Shown here: positions 30,341 through 40,680 of the stretch, piece by piece
Layout: each line of letters starts with the position of its first letter
Numbering within the stretch: the first letter of the stretch is position 1
Source of the DNA: Macrotis lagotis
Lineage: Eukaryota > Chordata > Mammalia > Peramelemorphia > Peramelidae
DNA: 64,000 bases
Reading direction: 5' to 3'
NCBI RefSeq assembly: GCF_037893015.1
Contig: NC_133658.1
Location: forward strand, 18,596,583-18,660,582
Position numbers and translations under genes: made by a program
The notes under the pieces: generated by a model
The model's database searches: none
What the model saw: only the letters and a program-made list of their open reading frames with translations
Told to the model about the DNA's origin: nothing

Positions 30341-30879
30341 GCAAGTTGTGGCGACTGGATAGTAGGGTTGATATTAGAATGAAGAAGAGATGGGATAACA
30401 TTTTGTCTCTGACCCAGGACACATTTTGAGGACTATTATGTGTAAAGGTGTTGCAACACACACTGGGAGAGGCAGATTCCTTAACCCCTGAAATCATCAA
30501 TCCTGCCTAATAGTAATGACAATGGCAGATGATAACGATGATGGTAAGAATAGCATTGTTATATCTTTTGTCTGTTTCAGAGCTCGAATAGATGACAAAT
30601 AAGGAAATGAGATGGTAACAGAGAGAGATGGGGATTGGTCTGGTATCTAATGAACAGCATAACACAGTATTAAAACTCAATCTCACCTAGGTCATCATCC
30701 CTCTATTTCACAGGTCATGATCAAGAATGAATATGTGTGCAAATACACACAGGCCAAAATCTACCAACACACTCACTTTTCTTTAACTGTTACTACTTCA
30801 TTTACTTAGTCATTCTTTACCTTAGTTCTAAGGCAAACAAGAGGTGTGATCTGGTTCATTATTTTGGTTACTGTTACAG
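30341..30879. other. Unassigned
   Basis: No repeat or exon recognised. Confidence 0.4.
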
Positions 30880-31060
30880 AGAGACACACAATGCACCATA
30901 TTTGTTAAAGAGCTCACTTTGGAAGCAGAAAGCCCTGTGTTCAAGGTCCACCTGAGACAAAGGCTGTTTTTTCTGACCTTGGAAAATCACAATAACTCAT
31001 TATACTTGGCAACACTAAGACTGATTTTCAGAGAAGGTGGCAACTTGAATTGGTAGAGAG
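30880..31060 (+). mobile_element. MIR/Mar1-type SINE relic
   Basis: TTAAAGAGCTCACTTTGGAA, GTGTTCAAGGTCCACCTGAG and GACCTTGGAAAATCACAATA are in sense, strongly eroded. Confidence 0.5.
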
Positions 31061-31129
31061 ATGAAATTGATCTGGGAATTTCCTGTTGGAATTAAATAAA
31101 AGATTCAGTCATCATCATCATTACTATTA

Positions 31130-31925
31130 TCATAATTAGCCAATCAATTAGCATTTATTAAGTGACTATTATATGCCAGAAACTCTGCTACAAAAAGTAG
31201 GGGGAACCTATCTTTGCCCTCAAGGAACTCTCTATCAAATAGAGGAGATAAGAACTAACCAAGTAAACTGCAAACAAGCTAGGTTTAGGATGAATAGAAA
31301 ATAATTAACAGAGGGAAGGGACTAGAATAAAGCATTTTAGTTGGGCCTTGAAGTCAGTCAGGGAAGCCAGGATGTAGAGATGAGGGGGCAGATTATTCTA
31401 GCCATTGGACTCAGAGAAAATACTCAGTCAAAAGATGGAGTCTATTGTTCTTAAACAGCAAGGAGGTCAGTTTTCTTGGATGAGGAGGCAGTAAGATGTT
31501 CAAAAGACTGGAAATCTGGAAGACGGTGGGAATGAGGTTGAAGGACTTTGAAGAGAGAAGGTGACATGCTGCGAGTGGCACTTTAAGAAAACCACTTGAG
31601 TGGCTGAATGTAGGATCAACTGGAGTGGAGAGAGATGAGAGGCAGGCAAAGCCACCAGCAGACTTAGGTAATATTCCAGGCCTGAGATGATGAGAGCCTG
31701 TGTCAGTGGGATGACAATATCAGAGGAGAGAAGGTGTGTATTCAACAGATGTGAAGGAGGGAAATCACACATCTTGCACCAAGCTTGGAGGGTGAGAAAG
31801 AGAGACACACCAAAGGAGGATACCAAAGTTGCAAGTCTAAGAGACTATGATGGAAAGTTAGAAGATGTGGAAGTTTGGGAACTACTCTAATGAGTTCTGT
31901 TTTGGATCTATTGAGTGATTAGACC
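31130..31925 (-). mobile_element. Longest L2 LINE relic: ORF2 C-terminus and 3' end, antisense
   Basis: The + strand starts with the reversed L2 tail (TTGCCCTCAAGGAACTCTCT) and runs back through ORF2. The minus-strand frame 31500-31826 (108 codons, no stop) reads the L2 ORF2 C-terminal region, including SPLQLILHSATQV. In L2 this region lies downstream of the reverse transcriptase. Frameshifts and truncation make it inactive. Confidence 0.88.
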
Positions 31926-32215
31926 TGATTTCATCAGCATGGAGAGCTCCTTCTGAAGAACCACCTCAAAGCAATGCAGATGGATCCTTTTCTTGCATAT
32001 TAGAACACAACGTAGAATCAGTAAGAAAAGAAAAGACTTAAGGAATTATCAGAACTGACATTTCTAATTGCAGTCTGAGTTGAAAAACCTTAGACATAGC
32101 TTAGTCTAACCAATATTGTTAGTGTCCATCATTAATGTTCAATTCTTATTTTTCATTTTATTATTACTACACAGACTGCGTGACAGGATAAATGCTAATT
32201 AAATGAATGTCATTT
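31926..32215. other. Unassigned
   Basis: No repeat or exon recognised. Confidence 0.35.
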
Positions 32216-32219
32216 AACG

Positions 32220-32455
32220 GAAAACAAGGATTTGTTTTGGACTCAAATACTGGCAATGCCGCTTGGTATCTGTGTGACTCTGCTTGGGGTTTGGGCAAGA
32301 TCTCAGAGGCCTCCTTTTTAGCTCTCCTTGCTGTAGTGAAAAGAGCATTATTTCTATTGTTGGGGAATATCTGACTTCGACTCATTACTTATATGACAAC
32401 ACTTACTTATCCTGTTCTATTTGTCTCATCTATAAAATGGGACTGCTGGTGAAAT
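32220..32455 (+). mobile_element. MIR-type SINE relics
   Basis: GGACTCAAATACTGGCAATG and GTATCTGTGTGACTCTGCTT form one piece. TTGTCTCATCTATAAAATGG ends a second. Both are in sense. Confidence 0.6.
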
Positions 32456-32524
32456 TTATCTTTATGAATTGTTTGTTTGTTGTTTGGGTCGTCCGGCTCC
32501 TAGCCTTCCTCATCTCAGCTGTTA

Positions 32525-32765
32525 TTGTTGGTTGTTCATTTTCCAAGTGTATTCAAGTCTTTGTGAACCTAATTGGGGCTATCTTGGCAGAGATACTGGT
32601 GTGATCTGGTTTACCATTTCCTTCTCTAGCTCATTGGACAGAAGAGGAACTGAAATCAATAGGTTAAGTGACTTGCCCAAGATCATACAGCTAATAAGTG
32701 TCTGAAGTACAAATTGGACTTAGCAAGAGGGTCTTCTTGACTCCTGCACTCTATGCACTGTGCCA
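32525..32765 (-). mobile_element. Mar1-like SINE (TTGTTGGTTGTTC end), antisense
   Basis: TTGGCAGAGATACTGGTGTG, CTAGCTCATTGGACAGAAGA and GACTTGCCCAAGATCATACA are in full antisense order. Confidence 0.85.
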
Positions 32766-32799
32766 AAATACTATATTACATATTTACCTATGTCTTTAT

Positions 32800-33165
32800 T
32801 TATAGAGGTAACGAGGTAATTCAGAGGTTAGAGCCTTGGACCTAGTATCGAGAAGATCTGATTTCAAATCCATCTCAGATAGTTATAAACCACGAAACCC
32901 TGAGCTAGTCACTTGATTTCTACTTACCTATTTTTCTTCATCTCTAAGACAGGGCTAAATGTAACATCTCCCTCAAGGTTGTTGTGAGCATACGATGAGA
33001 AAATACTTCTGTCCATGTACATAGTATCCATATTGCCTCCCCAACTAGAATGCAAACTCCTCAAAGGTAGGAATGGCTTTATTTTTGCTTTGATATCCTT
33101 TGCTATTAGTCTAGTAAATGGCACACAGTAGGTATTAAATAATTGCTGGTGACTGATTTCAATTG
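32800..33165 (+). mobile_element. MIR-type SINE followed by L2 3' tail
   Basis: GCTAGTCACTTGATTTCTAC and CTCAAGGTTGTTGTGAGCAT are MIR. AGAATGCAAACTCCTCAAAG and GGCACACAGTAGGTATTAAA are the L2 tail. Both are in sense. Confidence 0.75.
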
Positions 33166-33711
33166 GGATCATTATTTGAAGTCCCTGCCTAAATAATCCT
33201 CCTGAAGAGCTCTGACAGTTATTTTGGACTCTGCCAGGTGCTCCTTGCTCTCTTATCTTCTGGGTGTTCATAAAATGTCAACTCTACTTGGACTTTGGGG
33301 AATGGTAGAGACCCTAAACTTCAGTGGGCAACTTGTTTCTCCTTGGGAATCAAGGAAGTTTCCAGGGAGTGGAAAGAGATGGAAGCATGAGGAAAACCTT
33401 AAAGTTTTCAACATGTCCAGGGTCTCGTATTGTATTTTCTGGGACAGAACAATAATGCACAGAAGCTGACAGATTATAATCACATCATCTAATTAAAATC
33501 CCACTAAAAGCAATGCCAGCTTAAAGGATTGTGGGTGGTGCCAAATGCATTTGTGTGAGTATGTGTGTGTAAGTATGTGTATACAGAAGAAAATGGGGGT
33601 GCAGAGGATTATTGAGAGGACCTGACAATAGGGTTGGAGGAATCCATTTTCTTCATGTATTTGGTAAACATGTATTCTTCCTATTTCAGAATGCAAGGAA
33701 GTTGAGTCTTT
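33166..33711. other. Unassigned, with a GT-rich patch near 33,555-33,585
   Basis: No confident repeat. CATCTAATTAAAATCCCAC at about 33,485 is a homeodomain-like word. Confidence 0.35.
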
Positions 33712-33930
33712 TTTGTTGTTGTTTTTAGTTTCTGTAAGGCAATGGGGTTAAGTGACTTGTTCAAGGTCACACAGCTAGGTAATTTTTTCTTTGTTTTGTA
33801 AGACAATGGGATTAAGTGACTTCCCAAGGCCACACAGCTAGGTAATTTTAAAGTGTCTGAGGCTGGATTTGAACTCAGTTACTCCTGACTCCAAGGCTGG
33901 TGCTCTATCCCTTGCCCCATCCAGGTGCCC
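33712..33930 (-). mobile_element. WSINE1-like SINE with duplicated 3' portion
   Basis: Two tail-plus-core segments stand in tandem about 63 bp apart: AATGGGGTTAAGTGACTTGT at 33741 and AATGGGATTAAGTGACTTCC at 33805, each followed by CACACAGCTAGGTAATTTT. One shared head follows (TTTGAACTCAGTTACTCCTG). This is either a partial tandem duplication or a truncated second insertion. Confidence 0.85.
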
Positions 33931-33974
33931 AGGAAATTGACTTTCCTAAGTCAATCACTCATATAAAACAATCC

Positions 33975-34080
33975 TTCAACTGAGAGCCAGATGGTACCTT
34001 AGAGATGATCTTGTTCAGTTTCTTCATTTTACAGGTGATGAAACTGAAGTATAGAGAGTTTTTTCTCAAAAGCAAACAGA
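33975..34080 (-). mobile_element. MIR-type SINE relic
   Basis: GGTACCTTAGAGATGATCTT and CATTTTACAGGTGATGAAAC are antisense. Confidence 0.7.
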
Positions 34081-34490
34081 GAGTAATAATCAATCAACCA
34101 ATTAAGGTTTATTAATCATCTCCTGACACTTAATTCTTTTATTAATTTGTATTGTATGATGTAGACCAGGACTTGTCATGGTCTGAGAAAAGTCTGCATA
34201 TGTTGTGGGCAATGTGCTGACCTGCATTGGTGGCAAGTCTCCATTGGAAATATCTTATATTAGCAGAATTGTATGAGTTGTCCCTTATGTCAAGTTTGAT
34301 ACCAGCCCTAGAGGATGCAATCATTTAAAAAATGATCATATGCTATTCAAAGACACATTGTGTACATATATAAATAAATAAAAATGTGCTTAAAATAAGA
34401 GTATGATGCACCATAATTATCTGATGGAAATCCCTAATAGTGGCAGAAATCTGAAAAGCTGATCTGCAGAAGGTGACTTGAGGTAAGCTT
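34081..34490. other. Unassigned, A+T-rich
   Basis: No repeat family recognised. Confidence 0.35.
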
Positions 34491-34900
34491 TAAAGCAATC
34501 TAGAGAACTAACACCTTACATTTCTATAGTGCCTTATGGGTTGCAAAATGTTTTACTTACATTCTCTCATTTGATTCTGTGAGGCAGGTATTATTATTAT
34601 TATCTTCATTTTATAGGTGAAGAAACCATGCTAGAAGGGACCTAAGATGATCGAGTCCCATTTCCTCAATTTACAAATAATGTTTGTTAAATGCTTTCTC
34701 CAAGGACAAAGAAGTAATGAGCAATAATTAATCCAAAATGTGCTTATGGATTACCTACTATAGCCTGCTTTTGACTCATATGGTATTAAGTGACTTTAAG
34801 TCACTTAACAACTTAAGTGGCTTACTCCAATTTCATAGCTCCAAATTATAAAAAGGAGTAGAACCCAGGTCTTCCAGACTTCAAATCATTGGCTTTCAGT
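34491..34900 (-). mobile_element. MIR-type SINEs, two in series
   Basis: CATTTCTATAGTGCCTTATG, TTATTATTATTATCTTCATT and TTTATAGGTGAAGAAACC form the first. GAAGGGACCTAAGATGATCG through GAACCCAGGTCTTCCAGACT forms the second. Both are antisense. Confidence 0.7.
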
Positions 34901-35649
34901 GGACTTTTCTTCCTCCAAAGTAGGGACTTTGACTTCAAATTCTCTTTCTTTCCTTCAAAAACTAGTTGGTGCACTTTTTTCTGTCTATTTTATGATAAAG
35001 TAAATCCTGGGCAGGTTTCCCACTGGGCTTTCTGAGGTCAGAGCTTGGAGTCCATTTTTTTTTTTAACAAAATAGGCACCAGCTAAAGGAAATGAGCCAG
35101 ATGACAGCAGACCTGTCTGGTAGGCTGTGATAAAAGGAGCTATCCCAATCTCCAGGGGGATCTCCTTTTAGAAAGAATGTGCCTATTGGAATCCCTCAAA
35201 TCAGAAATGCAAGAAAGCTGACTTTTAGATTGACAGAGAAAGGATGCATCCACCAGGATGGGCCTTTCACAAGTCTTGAATATATTTCTTCAAATTATTT
35301 GCAGCCAATGGGTGATCTATTCCTATCCAGGAAATGAAGAAGGGAGGCAAAGACCAACATTGATGGGGGGCAGGAGAGAAATGGGAGATGGGATGAGGAC
35401 AGTAGAGGTACCATTTACGTTTTTAATAGGGTTTTGATTTCTGTCTCATTGATAGCACGAAACATTTTGTTTATCGTTTCCAAGGTCTGAAACCAAAAAC
35501 AGAAGCAAGAAGGAAAGGGCAGATGAGTTCATCAAACGAAAAGAATAGTTACCAAAGGTAGATATAGGTAGAATCTCTTCCCATACTTAGTGTTCTGCAG
35601 ACCTGTCTACTTTCCTAGAACCCTTTCTTCAGAGGATCATCAGTCATTC
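34901..35649. promoter_or_regulatory. Repeat-free block; weak candidate regulatory DNA
   Basis: The part 35050-35320 has no repeat signature and a mixed composition (GCCAGATGACAGCAGACC, TTTGCAGCCAATGGGTGATC with a CCAAT word). Conservation is unknown. Confidence 0.18.
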
Positions 35650-35795
35650 TATTACTCAAACAACTGTCATTTATCAAGCAACTACTTCTAAAGGGGACTG
35701 CACTAGGTGGTGTGGCAACTAGATAGTTGGAATTGGTGAAATGAAGCAGTCAGTCTCTGCTTTCAGGCAAGTTATATCCTGTAATGGGAGAAATT
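35650..35795 (-). mobile_element. L2 LINE 3' tail, antisense
   Basis: AACAACTGTCATTTATCAAG, GGGGACTGCACTAGGTGGTG and CAGTCTCTGCTTTCAGGCAA match the reversed L2 tail. Confidence 0.6.
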
Positions 35796-35990
35796 AGGTA
35801 TAGAGGCTCTGAAGCCAGAGGTCATGGGTTCAAATCCTGCTAGTAACCTATTGACAATCTTGGCATGTCACAACCTTTCTAAACCGCAGTCTGTCAGAGA
35901 TAAAATGATGGGGGGAGGGGCTGATTTGCCATGGATGTCCCTTCCTACTCTTGAGTTCTTAACCCAAATCCTATATTCTTTGCTATAGCA
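35796..35990 (+). mobile_element. MIR-type SINE relic
   Basis: GGGTTCAAATCCTGCTAGTA and TGCCATGGATGTCCCTTCC are in sense. Confidence 0.65.
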
Positions 35991-36030
35991 TCAGTGCCCT
36001 AACAGAGACTGGTGTCTGTGTTTTGTCTGC

Positions 36031-36445
36031 ATATATAAAATACTACAAATATGATGTATATATGAACATGCATTTATGTGGGTGGCTGTGTAGTGCATTT
36101 ATGCACACATATGATGCATGTGTATATAAATGTATGTGTAAGTGTCTAAATTCTTTATATATGTGAATGATGTGCATATATATTTATCATCTATCATCTA
36201 TTGATCATCTATCTCTGTCTATCATCTATCTATACATCTCTCTCTATCTACTATCTATCTATCATCTATCTATCTATATCATCTAACTATATCTATCATC
36301 TATCTATGCATCTCTGTCTACTATCTATCTATCTATCCAACCTTCTATCTATTCAGACTTCTATCTATCCAACCTTCTATCTATCCATCTATCCATCATC
36401 TATCTATATATCTATCTATCTATGCTCATCTATGTATATATATAT

Positions 36446-36475
<30 letters not shown>
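36031..36475 (+). repeat. Compound ATCT/ATCC array ending in (TA)n
   Basis: An ATGTATATG-rich lead passes into about 240 bp of imperfect CTAT/CATC units (36189-36430), then two TA arrays separated by a TAATAT break (36434-36475). The Tyr/Ile/Leu/Ser-rich frame across it is an artefact. Confidence 0.95.
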
Positions 36476-36476
<1 letters not shown>

Positions 36477-36665
36477 GTCTAGCTATCTCTCCAGAATTGG
36501 TTCATATGGACTCATAACAGTTGATTTCTGAGCGTTCATTGTGAATAGCTAAACATTGGAAATCAATAAACTGAATAAAACCAGATTTATTGTTTGGTTG
36601 ACTAGTTTTAAGAAAGTCATAGAGAAAATGTTGATTTCAAAGATTAAACTTAAAAGTTATCATGA
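36476..36665. other. Unassigned
   Basis: No repeat or exon recognised. Confidence 0.35.
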
Positions 36666-36800
36666 GGGGCCCTAGGTGGTGCAGTGGATAGAACACCGGT
36701 CATGAGGACCTGAGTTCAAATATGGTCTCAAATACTTAATAATTACCTAGTTGTGTGATCTTGGGCAAGTTCCTTAACCCATTGCCTTGCAAACCACCCA
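36666..36800 (+). mobile_element. WSINE1-like SINE
   Basis: GGGGCCCTAGGTGGTGCAGT, CAAATACTTAATAATTACCT and CCATTGCCTTGCAAACC are in order. The segment after the head is shortened (GAACACCGGTCATGAGGACC). Confidence 0.92.
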
Positions 36801-36837
36801 CCCCCTGAAATAGCGTTTCATGAGTATATTTTTTTCT

Positions 36838-36990
36838 AGAGAGCAGGCAGTTAAACATTTACCAGTACATCACTCAATCTATTTAGCATCTATTTACTGA
36901 GAAGTTAAATGACTCACTCAGGGTCACATAGTAAACATCAGACATGAAATTTCAACCTAGGTATTTCTAACTCTGAGATTTAGATCTCTA
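36838..36990 (-). mobile_element. MIR-type SINE relic after a dispersed AGTTAAACATTTACCAG word
   Basis: 36838-36875 resembles the tandem unit at 28,371. Then GACTCACTCAGGGTCACATA and TTTCAACCTAGGTATTTCTA are antisense MIR. Confidence 0.55.
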
Positions 36991-37004
36991 CCCACAAATC
37001 TATA

Positions 37005-37145
37005 TAAACTTCCGTATATGTGTGTATATGTAATATATGTGTTATGTATAAAACCACACACAAAATAAATATTTGTATGTATATGTAAGTATGCACATGC
37101 ATAGTATGTGTGTGTAGGCAAGCATATGTGTATGTGCTTGTATGT
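37005..37145 (+). repeat. Degenerate GTAT/GTGT-rich tract
   Basis: Alternating purine-pyrimidine words such as TATATGTGTGTATATGTAAT and ATGTGTGTGTAGGCAAGC run over about 140 bp. Confidence 0.8.
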
Positions 37146-37254
37146 AAGGGGAAAGACGGTAGGCATGGGTCCCATATTTGCAAGGTCATAGATGTGGGGG
37201 ATTGATGGATTCTGGGAGACAATAAATAAACCAATCAGCCTGGAATTTTGTTGC

Positions 37255-37600
37255 ATCTCCCTGTTCCCTTGGCCTATGAAGCAGCCTTTTTAATCTCCCA
37301 GGGCATTAAACAAAGTCCTGCTCCTCCTTCCTCCTAGGAAATCCCAATTGGTAAAACTCACCACACAGCTTCTGTGAAATATCTTTTAGTAATTGGGCAA
37401 TGTTGTACACATCACCTGAGGCAGCTAGAGAAAAATGATTCCCCTCTTCCTCTCCACCCCCTTACACAGCAGGTGAAATTATGGTGCATTATTGATGTCA
37501 ACTCAGTTATATAAACATCTCTAAATGTAACTGTAATAATGTATTAGGGATGCTTAATGAGAAATGAATGATGGGTGGCTAGAAGCAATTTCCCAGTGAG
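37255..37600. promoter_or_regulatory. Repeat-free block; best candidate conserved non-coding element
   Basis: About 345 bp with no repeat signature. It holds AATTGGTAAAACTCACCA, TTTAGTAATTGGGCAATG, GGTGAAATTATGGTGCATTA and TAACTGTAATAATGTATTAG. The density of AT-core words amid balanced GC resembles vertebrate developmental enhancers. This is an impression only. Confidence 0.25.
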
Positions 37601-38134
37601 TCTGTCCTTGTTTGTGTGCATTCATCTGTCTCGAGGACAAACCAGCTTGTCTTTTGTGTTTTCTGCATCTATTCTGGGCCATCTCCTGCCCTCTGAACAC
37701 AGTCTGGACTTTCACATGCTCTAACATGTTGTTGGTCATCTTGCTTTGAAAAAAACATTCACAAATGAACTTTATGAGTTGTAGACTTGAATTTGGGCTC
37801 ATAGGGAAGAATCCATTAAGTCCAGATTGGACATTTTCATTATATTGGGCAGACTTAGCTTTGATTATTTTACCCCAGAGCCCAAGGCCATTTCATTGCC
37901 CTACAAGGAGAATGAGAAACAAGAAACCACTTAGAGAAGGGGAGGCTCAAGGCAAAATGCTAGGTAAATCAGCTCTACCTATTCAGAAAATTCTTCGGGG
38001 ACCCCTTTATACTATTCTGAGGTGTCCAGAACCCTGATTTTGGGCACCTGGATAGGATTACTGTTGCACCTCAGGAAAATTTGCAAATTGTATCTGTTTC
38101 ATGTTGTATTCCACCAGGTGAGGGGTCCTTAACC
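37601..38134. other. Unassigned unique sequence
   Basis: No repeat recognised until GAGGGGTCCTTAACCTATGT at about 38,118, which could be a scrap of the hAT-like family. Open frames of 82 and 90 codons overlap on opposite strands and show no known domain. Confidence 0.4.
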
Positions 38135-38384
38135 TATGTCCAGTCTCAGACACTTGACTCTGACTAGCTGAATGACCTTGGGCAAGTCACTTAACTCTGA
38201 TTGCCTCGAATCCAGATCATCTCCAGTTGTCCTGATTCCTATCCGGTCACTGGACCCAGATGGCTCTGGAGGAGAAAGTGAGGCTGGGGACTTAGCAGAG
38301 CACTCCCTCACTCAAATCCAATTCATGTACTTGTCATGGCATCATCTCCCTGATATTATATTCTTTTTCAAAAATGAAGGACAA
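38135..38384 (+). mobile_element. SINE with GAAGGACAAA 3' end (Mar1-like), interrupted
   Basis: AGCTGAATGACCTTGGGCAA, GGACCCAGATGGCTCTGGAG, CTTGTCATGGCATCATCTCC and AAAAATGAAGGACAA follow the same order as 11,203-11,487. It is interrupted inside its terminal motif and resumes at 38534-38550. Confidence 0.92.
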
Positions 38385-38548
38385 GAGGCGGCTAGGTGGT
38401 GCAGTGGATAGAGCACTGGCCTTGGAGTCAGGAGTACCTGAGTTCAAATCTGGCCTCAGACACTTAATAATTACCTAGCTGTGTGGCCTTGGGAAAACCA
38501 TTTAACCCCATTGCCTTGCAAAATCTAAAAAAAAAAAATGAAGGACAA
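38370..38548 (+). mobile_element. WSINE1-like SINE inserted in another SINE, 15-bp target duplication
   Basis: The insertion 38385-38533 is full length (GGCGGCTAGGTGGTGCAGTG to CCATTGCCTTGCAAAATC plus poly-A). It is flanked by AAAAATGAAGGACAA at 38370-38384 and 38534-38548, which is the host SINE's own 3' terminus. Confidence 0.96.
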
Positions 38549-38550
38549 AA

Positions 38551-39114
38551 CATACCTCACATGTTCCTACCAGTTCAGGTTCATTCTTTGCAGAATTTTT
38601 TTTTCACTGGGAATGATCATTAATTTATTCACCCTTCTGCAGGTTTTCACAATTGAACTTAGGGAAAAATGTGTCTATGGAATTTTCTCAAAGAGGCACA
38701 CACTTTGGAAATGTACATCATCAAAGAATAAACATAGAATACACTCTTATACCACCATGCCAGAAGTGGAGATAACCTCTGGTGATATTGGGTCAGTTGC
38801 TTTGCCCCTTGGGTGAGAATCCTCTGTTCTCTCCCTTCTACCTCAGTGTTCCATTAAACTGTTCTCTGATGCTCTCTAATGTGCAGCATTATTACCACTG
38901 CTGCTTTCTACTCCTCTGCTTCTCTTGGTTTCCCTTTGGCCATTATGTAGCAGCCTCCTAACCAGGAGGCAGAGTCTACTAATTCTTAAGCTTAATAGTT
39001 CAAGGACTATATTTAATTCTTCTGTGTTACAGTGCTATTCAACCAGCACCATTCAACCAACAAGCTCACTTGAAATGCCCTTAGGTCTTTCAAAATCCGT
39101 TTTTCCACTTTTTG
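38551..39114. other. Unassigned unique sequence
   Basis: No repeat or exon recognised. Confidence 0.4.
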
Positions 39115-40070
39115 TTTTCTAAATTACATATAAAAACAATTTTAATATTTTTTCCAAATTTTGAGTTCCAAATTCTTTCTCTCTCTCTCCTCTCCCTCAC
39201 CCTACCCCCCATTGAGGAAGTAAGAAATTTGACATAGGTTGTACATGTGTGGTTGTGAAAAGCACATTTTCATGTAAGTTATGATGTAAAAGACAAAGAA
39301 TAATTCCCAAGAAAATAAAGTATCTGCATTCAGACTCCATCAGTTTTTTTTTCTCTGGAGATGGATATTATCTCTCATCATAAGTCCTTCAAATCTTTTT
39401 TTTTTTAGATTGCTGAGAACAGATAATTTTTTTATAGTCGATCATCTTACAATATTGTTGTTGCTGTATACAGTGGTTTCCTGGTTCTGCACATTTTACT
39501 TTGCATCAATTCATTCTAAGTCTCTTCACTTTTTTCTTTTTTTTCATTTTCTTTTGCTCATTTTCATGATTGAGTTTTGCTCTTGAGGTAAAAGGGACAG
39601 AGTTGCAAGCTTTTTGGACTGAGGTCAAGGGTTTGGTCCCTGACTTAGAGCTTCCTGTGGTGTTGCTTAGGGTGCTTCCAGTGGTAACAATGTTTTCCTC
39701 TGGATTAGGGTTACTCAATCCAATTCATTCTAAAGCACCACCATTCCTGGGCTTTGAACTTTGTCTTCCGAGCTGAGGTTTGAATCCTCACTGCTGGCCT
39801 ATTAAACCATTGACTTGCTGAGCTTGGACCTTAGCTGCTCTGTGGCTAAGAGTGTACCATTGATTTTCCAGCTCTTCTGCCTATACTGGATTATACCTTT
39901 TTACTCATGTAAGACAAAACATAACTCAAGTTCCTCCATGATATCTTGAGTTGAGAATTTCTTTCACTCATTTTTGGTGGATTTTGTCAGTTTAGAACTT
40001 TTATCTAAAGTTTTTTTCAGAAAAAACTCTGGGAGCTTCCTACTGCCATCTTGACCCTACCCTGAAAAAT
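39115..40070 (-). mobile_element. L1 LINE with 5' and 3' ends joined (middle missing)
   Basis: Read on the minus strand, the right part (39530-40070) is an L1-like 5' UTR leading into an ORF1-like N-terminus: the frame 39506-39718 starts MSNPNPEEN, is Ser/Thr-rich and ends Lys-rich. It passes at about 39,520 straight into an L1 3' part and 3' UTR with poly-A (39115-39510). Most of ORF1 and nearly all of ORF2 are absent, so it is non-functional. The 5' UTR assignment is from memory of marsupial L1s. Confidence 0.65.
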
Positions 40071-40091
40071 CTCTCTCCATACAATATTTAC

Positions 40092-40248
40092 AGAATAAAT
40101 GTATGGTTGGGAACTTTGTAAGGACTGGCAAATTGCCTTCTGTGGGGGGGTGGGGGAAGGGAAGTAAGATTAGGGAAAAAATTATAAAACTCAAAATAAA
40201 TAAAATTTTTAAGAAAAAGAAAAAAAAGAAAAAAGAATAAATGCATGG
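40092..40248 (+). mobile_element. Very short L1 3' tail insertion with 16-bp target duplication
   Basis: The insertion 40108-40232 (125 bp) is sense L1 3' UTR: GACTGGCAAATTGCCTTCTG, AAAACTCAAAATAAATAAAA and an A-rich tail. It is flanked by AGAATAAATGTATGGT (40092) and AGAATAAATGCATGGT (40233), one mismatch in 16. Confidence 0.92.
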
Positions 40249-40509
40249 TAGTTAAATATATCCCTAGCAAACTTGATACATAATACTGTGGAGGTTTCAT
40301 GGTATAATACAAAATTCACTATGTTTGGACCCAGTAGAGATCTGGTTTCAAATGTCTCTAAGGCTCTTATTACCTAATTGGTAGCATTGGGTAATGGATG
40401 TAGGCTTGGCCTGGAAGTCTGAAAGAACAAGAATTCAGTTCACAACACACAGTAACTATATAATGGACAGTTCAATTAATTTTTTAGTGTCCAAGACTTT
40501 AAGCTACAG
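40249..40509. other. Unassigned, with possible MIR scraps
   Basis: GATCTGGTTTCAAATGTCTC and GGCCTGGAAGTCTGAAAGAA look like SINE heads in sense but are too short to assign. Confidence 0.35.
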
Positions 40510-40555
40510 TCCTCCTCCTCCTCCTCCTCCTCCTCCTCATTCTTCTTTCTTCTAT

Positions 40556-40621
<66 letters not shown>

Positions 40622-40680
40622 ACATTTTTGTTCTTGTTCTTGTTCTTATTCTCCTTGTCCTCCTCTTCCTCCTCCTTCTC
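40510..40680 (+). repeat. Compound microsatellite (CTC)n-(CTA)n-(TTGTTC)n-(CTC)n
   Basis: CTC units lie at 40511-40539 and about 22 CTA units at 40553-40619. Then come TTGTTC hexamers at about 40628-40650 and a CCT-rich end. The 103-codon Pro/Tyr/Phe/Ser frame is an artefact. Confidence 0.96.

Noticed and set aside
36201..36482. 93-codon hydrophobic Tyr/Ile/Leu/Ser frame that could mimic a membrane protein
   Set aside because: Translation of the ATCT/TA microsatellite.
34406..37489. Shared 13-mer AATTATGGTGCAT in opposite orientation at 34,406 and 37,477
   Set aside because: Dozens of 13-mer coincidences are expected in a window this size.
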